Assembly: GCA_945859605.1 (NCBI GenBank)
Contig: OX243827.1
Span: 5,641,345 to 5,705,344, forward strand
Source: Lumbricus rubellus
Lineage: Eukaryota; Annelida; Clitellata; Crassiclitellata; Lumbricidae
Direction: 5' to 3'
DNA length: 64,000 nucleotides
Below are positions 56,205 through 64,000 of this stretch, in pieces. The translations under genes and the position numbers were made by a program. Under the pieces are notes generated by a model. The model ran no database searches, was not told the origin of the DNA, and saw only the letters and a list, made by a program, of their open reading frames with translations. Numbering within the stretch: the stretch's first letter is position 1; each line of letters begins with the position of its first letter.

Positions 56205-58285
56205 CACTGTGTCCACGATAAAGTAGACCACAACAAAGAGTGTCATAACTCGGTCAAAACTTTTAGGATTTGTCTGAAATTTTAACCACAACAACAGTGA
56301 CCATATTTACACGAGATCCTAAAGCCGATTAGAAATATTCCTGAGTTTGTCAAATTTATGAGCGTTTGAGTTGCACCACCGAAAAATGCAACTTTCCAAC
56401 ATGGAAAAGCTGAATGGAAGCGAAATTCAGCTCTTCTTCTTCTTCTTTCTCTCTTCCGTCAGTCATGCGACGACGATGAGGCTTTCACATGACTTCTCCA
56501 GACTTGTCTATTTCTGATGAGATCCTTTGCTCTTGGTATACCGATATCCATCATCTTCAGATCCTCTCTGACATTGTCCATCCAAGTCTTTGGTTGTCTT
56601 CCTCTGCTTCTCTCTCCCTCCATATGCCCGTGCAGGGCCGCGAGTGGTAGTCTTTTTCCCTCCATGCGCTCCACATGACCGAACCATCTGAGCCGTCTTT
56701 TCCTGATTTTTTCCACTACCGTTTCTTCTGCGCCCAGCTCCTCTCTTGTCTTCTCGTTCCTGATTCTCTCTCTCTTGCTCCTGCCCTTGATTCTCCTCAG
56801 CCAACCCATTTCAGCCACCAGCAATCTTCTCTCGTCTTCTCTACGCAGACACCAGCACTCTGAACCATACAGCAGTACTGGTACCACTAAGGTTCCATAG
56901 AGTTTCATCTTGGTTGTGATTGAGATGCTCTTTGTCCTCCACATTTTGCCAAGTGTACCAAATACCGCACATGCTAGGCCGATCCTTCTCTTGATGTCCT
57001 CCGTACATTTTCCATCCTCTGTTATTAACCCTCCTAAGTATACAAACTTCGTGACCTGCTCCAGTATCCTGCCATCTAAAGTTACTTCCAGCTCCTTATG
57101 TTGTTTTCCTATTATCATTGTTTTTGTTTTTTCCGCGTTTATCTTCAATCCCATTCTCCTGCTACTATCGTCCACCTTGTCCGTTAATTCCTGTAACTTT
57201 TGTTGAGAGTTGGCTATTATGTCAATATCGTCGGCAAACCGTAGGTTGTTCACTAGGCGTCCATTTAGATTTACTCCTTCTTCTTCATCTCGCATTGCGA
57301 GTCCTATCACCGCCTCTAGGATCATGTTGAATAAATCTGCCGATATCCCACACCCTTGCCTTACCCCCACTGTGATTCTAAACCATTCTGTAAGCTCTCT
57401 ATCAACTCGAACTGCACTCATGGACTTACTGTACAGATCCTCTATTAGTTGTACCAGCTCCTCTGGTATTCCATAGTATCTTAATACCTGCCATAATCCT
57501 TCCTGCCACACACTATCGAACGCTTGTTTGTAATCTATGAAGTTGTTGTATAACGTTCTGTTCCGCTCAATATATTTCTCTGCTAGTTGTCTTATCACGA
57601 ACAGCTGGTCAATCGTGCCCCTTCCCTTCCTAAATCCTGCTTGCTCTTCACTCATCACTTCCTCCACATACCTCTTCAGTCGCTGCTGCAGTATCTTTGT
57701 GTAGACCTTTCCAGGAACGCTTAGTAGACTAATTCAGCTCTAAATGGTGGTAAAAATGTTCTTTTTGTTCACAAAAACACAGCCGTAGACATAGACGCTA
57801 CTGTTTGATGGTCAGTTCGATGATCTCCTGGTCAAACAGCTGCCACTCTTCAATCAGACGCGCCCTACGGTTATCGATGTCATGAATACAGGAACGAAAA
57901 ACGCGCTACTCCGGTACAAGTGCCCGGTTCGAGATCTGGACTGCTAGGCGGCCACAGCTGCGGATATGAAGCCGAGTGTCTTCTGGGACAGCTACTACAC
58001 TAATACGTCTACAATCGGGTGTGCGTGAACAAAAATGACATTTTGACCACCATTTATAGCTGAATTTTGCTTCATTTCAGCTTTTGCATGTTGGAAAGTT
58101 GCATTTTTTGGTGCTCCATTTTAAACGCTCATAAATTTGGCAAATTCACGAATATTTCTAATCGGCCTTAAGATTTCGTGTAAATATGGCCACTGTTGTT
58201 GTGTGTAAAATTTCAGACAAATCCTATAAGTTTTGACCGAGTTATGACACTTTATTGTGTGGTCTACTTTATCGTGGACACAGTG
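56205..58285. mobile_element. Foldback element, CACTGTGTCCACGATAAAG subfamily
   Basis: TIRs CACTGTGTCCACGATAAAGT and complement, TA flanks. Long arms are homologous to 29838-30635 (cataactcggtcaaaact; gcaactttccaacatgg). It is split by a LINE at 56435-57730; without it the element would be about 775 bp, the same size as the 798-bp copy. Confidence 0.85.
56435..57730 (-). mobile_element. 5'-truncated RTE/L1-like LINE with open RT frame
   Basis: The frame is open from the truncated 5' edge (SLLSVPGKVYTKIL) to a stop at 56459. RT motifs: EEQAGFRKGRGTIDQL, DYKQAFDSVW, GVRQGCGISADLFNMILEAV, catalytic FADD (about 57230), LGGLITEDGKCTEDIKRRIG, and the C-terminal RLRWFGHVERM...RGRQPKTWMD. The endonuclease is absent. 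A (GAA)n tail lies at the left, and an 11-bp duplication AATTCAGCTCT flanks it (56424-56434, 57731-57741). Lack of stops suggests recent insertion. Confidence 0.9.
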
Positions 58286-58749
58286 TAGATATCTGAAGTG
58301 CTTGAGATGAGGATGAGCAGGAAGCACTCGCAGATGCAGCTGGCAAGGAGTCCATATCATCACTTTCATTGGTGTCCGTTGGGAATGTACCACTGTTTGA
58401 CTTAGGATTTAAGAGTTTCAAATTTTGGGATAGGTACACTAACTTTCCGGCTCTGTCTGCTGTCAGCCTGTTTCGCTTTGCCGTGTGCACATTAGAGATG
58501 TAAAAAAACACACAAAAACAAAAAAAACGGGTTTTTTGGCGTTGAAATATTTAAAAAAAACTGTCAGAAATGAAATATTTCAAATGAAATATTTCACGCT
58601 CACATCACTAGTCACAGCATTGCACCTAATCCAGGTTAAGAGGAAAAGGTTAATGTGGAAGGTTCTCGTTACAACAACACTGAACACGGAAGTTACGCAA
58701 AGGTGGAAGAAGTAGTTGGAAGTAGAATTGAATAGGAAGATTTGATGAT

Positions 58750-58751
<2 letters not shown>

Positions 58752-58822
<71 letters not shown>
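58752..58822. repeat. (AGT)n microsatellite
   Basis: About 24 uninterrupted AGT/GTA triplets. Confidence 0.98.
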
Positions 58823-58824
<2 letters not shown>

Positions 58825-58877
58825 AGACGATGAATAATAATTCAGAAGGCGATGAAGTCAACACAGGAAAGACACCA

Positions 58878-59210
58878 GACGACGATGACGACGACGATGA
58901 CGATGACCACAACGATGATGATGACGACGACAAGGATGACGATAACGATGACGACGACGACGACGATGACAATGACGACGACGACAACGATGACGACGAC
59001 GACGACAATGACGATGATGACGATGACGACGACGACGGCGATGATGACGACGACGACGATGATGACGATGACGATGACCACAACGATGATGATGACGACG
59101 ACAAGGATGACGATAACGATGACGACGACGACGATGACAATGACGACAACGATGACGACGACGACGACAATGACGATGATGACGATGACGACGACGACGG
59201 CGATGATGAC

Positions 59211-59249
<39 letters not shown>

Positions 59250-59652
59250 CACAACGATGATGATGACGACGACAAGGATGACGATAACGATGACGACGAC
59301 GACGACGATGACAATGACGACGACGACAACGATGACGACGACGACGACAATGACGATGATGACGATGACGACGACGACGGCGATGATGACGACGACGACG
59401 ATGATGACGATGACCACAACGATGATGATGACGACGACAAGGATGACGATAACGATGACGACGACGACGACGATGACAATGACGACGACGACAACGATGA
59501 CGACGACGACAATGACGATGATGACGATGACGACGACGACGGCGATGATGACGACGACGACGATGATGACGACGACGGCGATGATGACGACGACGATGAC
59601 GACGATGACGACGACGACAAGTCTGACGACGACGATGATGACGACGATGATA

Positions 59653-59686
<34 letters not shown>

Positions 59687-60065
59687 TGACGACGACGACG
59701 ACGATGACGATGACGACGACGATGACGATGACGACGATGACGATGACGATGACGACGACGACGATGACGACGACGACGATGACGATGACGACGATTACGA
59801 TGATGACGATGACGATGGCGACGATGACGATGACGACGATGACGATGACGACGATGACGACAATGATAGTGATGACGACGACGATGACAATGACGACGAC
59901 GACAACGATGACGACGACAAGGATGACGATGACGACAATGACAGTGATGACGACGATGACAATGACGACGACGACAACGATGACAATGACGACGACGACA
60001 ACGATGACGACGACAAGGATGACGATGACGATGATGACGATGACGACGACGACGATGACGACGGT
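58878..60065. repeat. Asp-codon (GAY)n satellite with 171-bp higher-order repeat
   Basis: Almost pure GAC/GAT triplets with AAC, AAT, GGC, AAG and CAC variants. A landmark 'ccacaacgatgatgatgacg' recurs at 58907, 59078, 59249 and 59414 (spacing 171, 171, 165). A 412-codon plus-strand ORF (58830-60068, nearly all Asp/Asn) exists, but all frames are open, and no signal peptide, domain or splice context supports it as a protein. Confidence 0.93.
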
Positions 60066-60079
60066 TGAGACTAAATGAA

Positions 60080-61275
60080 ACTTCGTCATTAAATTGAAAT
60101 TATATACAAACTAATAATTAATTGTCTTTGATTTAATTTCAAACTGACAATCTTCAGCATGGCTACAATCCATTGTACGAATGGATGATTACAAGTTATT
60201 GCATGAGTTAAAATTAGTGTATATGCTTTGGCAGCCATGCAAGGCGTCCATCAGGTCCTACTGTTTATCGTCGAAGCGATCCAGCGATCCCGGGTTCTTG
60301 CACTCTTCGTGCCAGAGTGTACCTGAGTGTTACATCTACCCTAAACCACCTCCTCCCTATCAGATAAGAGGACAAGTTTGATGCAAGGAAACGTGTTGAA
60401 ATGTAAAGTATTGGTGTTATCGAATAGTGTAATGAGGACTCACATCTGGTCGAAGCGTGGTTTCTGTTGGTCAATGGTCAATCATGCACTTGTACTTGTA
60501 GACTCTATAAGTATGTGGCCGACATTGATAGGAAACTTATTGTCTAACAGAATGCGATGTCGTATGTGTATTAGCTACTGATTGTCTTAATAATAATAAT
60601 AATCGCTCACTGTATGGATGCTTTTAGTGTGACCTACTGTTTTAAGAAATATAACTCTTCTAATATACAAATATATATCGTCTTATTTACTACTATCTGG
60701 ATCGAAATAATCGCTGCTAAGTTACATTGCCAATACATCACCTGCAGCAATGTTATGTAAATTTATAGATACAATACAATACAATGTTATGTATAGTTTT
60801 AGTTACAATACAATACAATAGAATGTTTTTATAAATTTATAGATACAATACAATACAATACAATGTTATGTCTGGTTTTTAGTTACCTGAAAACAACGTT
60901 GACCGTCGAAGTGTGGTCGCAGTGGATTCTGTGCGAGGACGATGATCTCTCAGCAGAGGTCTCTCTTCTTCCTCACACTTCCTACTTGAATGATCCGTGG
61001 AGATCCGTGGAGATCCGTGGAGATCCGTGGAGATCCGTGGAGATCCGTGGAGATCCGTGGAGATCTCTGAATTGAATCTTATTCAGACGAGATCCTCCTT
61101 TGCGCTGCTGCTGCTGCTGCTGCATTCAACTCCATCCGCCGCCGATGATTTACAACCTAAAAATAATAACATTTACAAGTGACGTTCTCGTAACTTTAGA
61201 ATTAAGCAGAACTGAACTTGTTCGTCCTCTTCCTGTACGAATATACATCGTCTGCAACTTGATCACAGTTTCAGC
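60080..61275. other. No gene recognised; small repeats
   Basis: Contains (TACAA)n clusters at 60765-60870 and a 10-bp repeat (gagatccgtg)n at 60990-61062. Otherwise AT-rich. Confidence 0.45.
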
Positions 61276-61280
61276 TTCTA

Positions 61281-62076
61281 CAGGGTCGCCCAAAAAAGAC
61301 CCCTTAGGTTTTTTGCCAATATCTTTGGCCAGAAGTAAGAATTTCGAAATCAAATTTTATAGTCATAAAGGCAATTCATATATACACATGATGGCCTGAT
61401 TTAGTCAAAATATTTAAAACAAAACAAAAGTTATACTACTTTTAGTGAGGCCACACACCGTTTTTTGACGATTCAAAAACGAAACACAACAAAAAGTAAC
61501 AAAAACACTATTTTCTTAAGTCTCATTTCAAATAACTGTTGTCAGATGAACTTGGTAGTGCTTCACAACTTGTGTTCAATGTGCCCACCACCAGTACCAA
61601 AACTTCTTTTGAGTCTCTTTTGCAAAGTTCTTGATGGACCTGTTGATTAATCTGACAGATTTCCTAGTTACCAATTTGATTGTCATCTTGCTGAGTGACT
61701 TCTCAGTGACGTGCAGCTACGCTGGTACCCTGTTTATTTTTTTAAATAGTAATAATAATGATCATCTGGCAATATCAAGGCTATTTGATAACAATTATTT
61801 GAGATGAGATAGATTTGATAGATTTGAGATAGACTATGATAAAATCGTGTTTTCACTACTTTTTGCTGCGTTACGTCTTTGAATCGTCAAAAAAACCGAG
61901 GGTGACTTCACTAAAAGTGGTGTAACTTTTGTGTTGTTTGAAATATTTTAATTAAATCTGACCATCTGGTGTAGATATGAATTGTCCTCAAGACTGTAAA
62001 ATTTCATTTTTAAATTCTTACTTTTGGTCAAGATATTGGCAAAAATCTTATGGGGGGTCTGTTTGGGCCCACCCTG
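61281..62076 (-). mobile_element. Mariner-type element remnant with transposase C-terminus
   Basis: Ends CAGGGTCGCCCAAAAAAGAC and the complement of CAGGGTGGGCCCAAACAGAC, TA flanks, arms of about 230 bp. On the minus strand near 61645-61560 a short frame reads RTLQKRLKRSFGTGGGHIEH, resembling the GG(G)H.EH end of mariner transposases. The rest is deleted. Confidence 0.78.
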
Positions 62077-62079
62077 TAT

Positions 62080-62832
62080 ACTAGTGTATAGCGACCCGTT
62101 CAAGGTTGACAATAATTATTGTATTTCTTTAAAGCGCGGTTTTAACCTGATAATTTAGTAACTGTCTCTGTCGAAAGGGGTCTCTCGCAGTGAATTCAGT
62201 TGTTTGAAATGTAGCCTATCAGCATACGAAGGTCAGTGGCAAAATATGTCATTTCTGTAGCCTACATTCGCTCTTAGCGAATACACGATGACCCAATTCT
62301 TCTTCAATCTTCGCTTTCAAATGCGTCCAATATTTTTGACCAAATGAAGAAATGATGTAGGAAACAACGCACACAAAAAAGAGCAGGAATTCATTCGCTC
62401 AGGTATACAAAGTGATTTCAGTTGTTCGAAAACAAAGACACAACACATATGGATATGTTGATTTTTTGTGTTCATTAAAGCGGCATGACGTCAAAGGACA
62501 CGCAGTACTATATCTATAGTACTATAGTACTATAGACCTACTTTCTTTTTTTCGTTTTTTAATTATTCCACTTTTCTCGCGTGCACGTGTCTATCCGTAT
62601 GAAGTCATTCTCTTTCTTTCCCTGGATGATCGTCAAGAGTAATGAGAAATGAAAAGAAAAGTAGGTCAGAAAATGACGACGACCTGGATGATGATTTGAA
62701 TTGCTTTTCGCTATTAATAATTATTATTTACTTCTATAGCGCCGCTGTCGTATAATATAAAAGCATCAGCCAAATGCGCTCCAAAGTCAAACCGTAATCT
62801 GGTCCACATGCAAAGGATCAGTCTGTTGAGAC

Positions 62833-62872
<40 letters not shown>

Positions 62873-63055
62873 CCAGACAGCAATAAGGTGGACGCTTTTC
62901 AGAACTGAATTGGAGAGGGAGCAAGAGACAAAGGAGTCACCCTTCCATTATTATTATTTTATTAGCTCGGACAGAATGATGTTTCCGAAAATTGTTTCAA
63001 TAAATTAAATGCAGTCTTTCTGGTTGGAAAGCATTTATTAGATATGATGTGGCTA
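62080..63055. other. No gene recognised
   Basis: AT-rich, a SINE-type 'tatagcgcc' at about 62737 and (CAGA)n at 62832-62870. Nothing else seen. Confidence 0.4.
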
Positions 63056-63059
63056 AACA

Positions 63060-63395
63060 CCAACAGACACCATGTATAAATTAATCCAAAGAAACCATGC
63101 AGGCTGGCATTGAGATTAATAATAGGTAGAGGAACTAAAGTTGGTTTTCTTTGGTCATGTTATGCGTTCAAATGGTTTGGAGAAAGATATGATGCTGGCA
63201 TGCGGTGAGGGAAGGAGAAAACAAGGGCGACCAAGGAAAAGGGGTTGGATGATGTTCAAGAAACAACAGGAATGAATCTGGAGCAACTAAGAGAAGCGAC
63301 ATCAGAAAGAAAGCAATGGAGAAGGCTGGCCTTGTCGATCGCTAGAGTTCAACGAACTGACAGCACAAGGTGACAAGGTGAGAGGAACTATGGGC
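63060..63395 (+). mobile_element. RTE/L1-like LINE C-terminal fragment
   Basis: Frames give VFFGHVMRSNGLEKDMMLA, then KQGRPRKR and GMNLEQLREATSERKQWRRL, the tail typical of RTE-like ORFs (FGH..R...LE..ML.G...GRPR.RW.D), with one frameshift near 63245. A different family from 56435-57730. Confidence 0.75.
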
Positions 63396-64000
63396 GAGAC
63401 GACCCCCGGAACGAATTTCGGGTTTTAAGACACAGCAAACGTGCATCAAGAGAAAAAAGTTTTCCTACTCTTAGCTCACGAAGTAACACAGCTATGGGCA
63501 AAACCAATTAATTGCATCCCTATTGGGGATGAGGATTTTATAATTTAAAAAATTAGATTAGTAGTAATTGTCCATCTCGCCCCACACTGCATGGCGCAAG
63601 AGAAATGGATCAGCGTAATGAATCATGCCGCTCGCATTGCGCTTTCATCAGAGTATCTTTTCAGCACACGTAGAATAATTAAAATTTTCGTGAACCAAAT
63701 TAATTATTATGATCGCTTAAAGAGTAAAGTGAGAATTACGCAAGAGTCACATTGCACTACATTCATTTCAATTTTAGACGATTTCGTGGTCCATCTTGCC
63801 CCGATAGTGGAGTAACATGGACCACTGCAATCAATGATGTCTCTTTTAGTAATTGTTATTGTTATTATTATTATAATAAATAATAATAATGTAATGATAA
63901 TAATAATTAATAAACATTTTAAATCGAATGAAATGGTCGAACAGCACGAAGATTAGGCTACATAAGCTTACAGACGGGCAAGATGGATCACAGGGTCCAT
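63396..64000. other. No gene recognised
   Basis: An AT-rich end of window with (ATT/AAT)n at 63850-63915. The 74-codon ORF at 63591 has no signature. Confidence 0.4.

Larger units (their letters stand above)
55205..58610 (-). mobile_element. hAT element with transposase remnant, carrying nested insertions
   Basis: Ends TAGAGATGTAAAAAAAC and the complement of TAGTGATGTGAGCG, with 8-bp duplication GTCACAGC (55197-55204, 58611-58618). The minus-strand frame at 58500-58330 reads TAKRNRLTADRAGKLVYLSQ and NLKLLNP, the C-terminal dimerisation motif of hAT transposases (KRNRL....EKLVFL..NL). The rest of the transposase is gone. A second TIR-like stretch (tagagatgtaaaaaaacac) at 58493 suggests internal rearrangement. 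Confidence 0.78.

Noticed and set aside
58493..58610. Separate 118-bp MITE with TAGAGATGT/ACATCACTA ends
   Set aside because: Its flanks do not match as a target duplication, whereas the right end pairs exactly with the duplication at 55197, so it is treated as part of the larger hAT.
61465..61650. Plus-strand 61-aa ORF in the mariner remnant
   Set aside because: The opposite strand carries the transposase-like GGGHIEH end.

Overview
This is animal nuclear DNA, probably from a marine invertebrate. One spliced gene has short exons and GT-AG introns, the DNA is crowded with micro- and minisatellites, and at least eight kinds of transposable element are present. The palindrome TAGGCCTA is strikingly frequent. 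I cannot name the species; a deuterostome such as an echinoderm or hemichordate is a guess.

1-17.9 kb (minus strand): a complete gene for an IGF2BP/IMP/VICKZ-family mRNA-binding protein. I assembled 16 coding exons by hand from the KH and RRM signatures. Every junction keeps phase, and the joined CDS is 2,037 nt (678 aa plus stop). The order is RRM1-RRM2-KH1-KH2-linker-KH3-KH4-Pro tail, as in vertebrate IGF2BP1-3. Triplet-repeat homopolymers (Gly, Thr/Met, Gln, Pro) lie inside the domains. KH3 has a GAAG loop without the usual basic residues. Introns are full of repeats that press against splice sites. One non-LTR retrotransposon inserted across the exon 1 donor, and a hAT MITE inserted 13 nt into intron 8.

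17.9-31.9 kb: 5' flank or first introns of the same gene. It holds minisatellites, a TIR MITE, LINE fragments of both strands, a hAT element, SINEs and microsatellites. A GC-rich stretch (about 27.1-27.9 kb) with a perfect CRE, and a strong donor at 26.28 kb, are possible promoter and 5'-UTR exon pieces.

32-64 kb: essentially a transposon graveyard. It contains two degraded LINE copies (32.1-34.8 kb); hAT elements with a nested insertion; a 2.07-kb foldback element carrying a telomere-like 30-bp higher-order repeat in inverted halves; a four-deep nest (mariner, SINE, hAT, foldback) at 44.2-47.3 kb; the 5' part of an LTR retrotransposon with an intact 874-codon Gag-protease ORF (51.4-54.8 kb); a three-deep nest (hAT, foldback, RTE-like LINE) at 55.2-58.6 kb; a 1.2-kb Asp-codon satellite; a mariner remnant; and a LINE tail. 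No second host gene could be supported.
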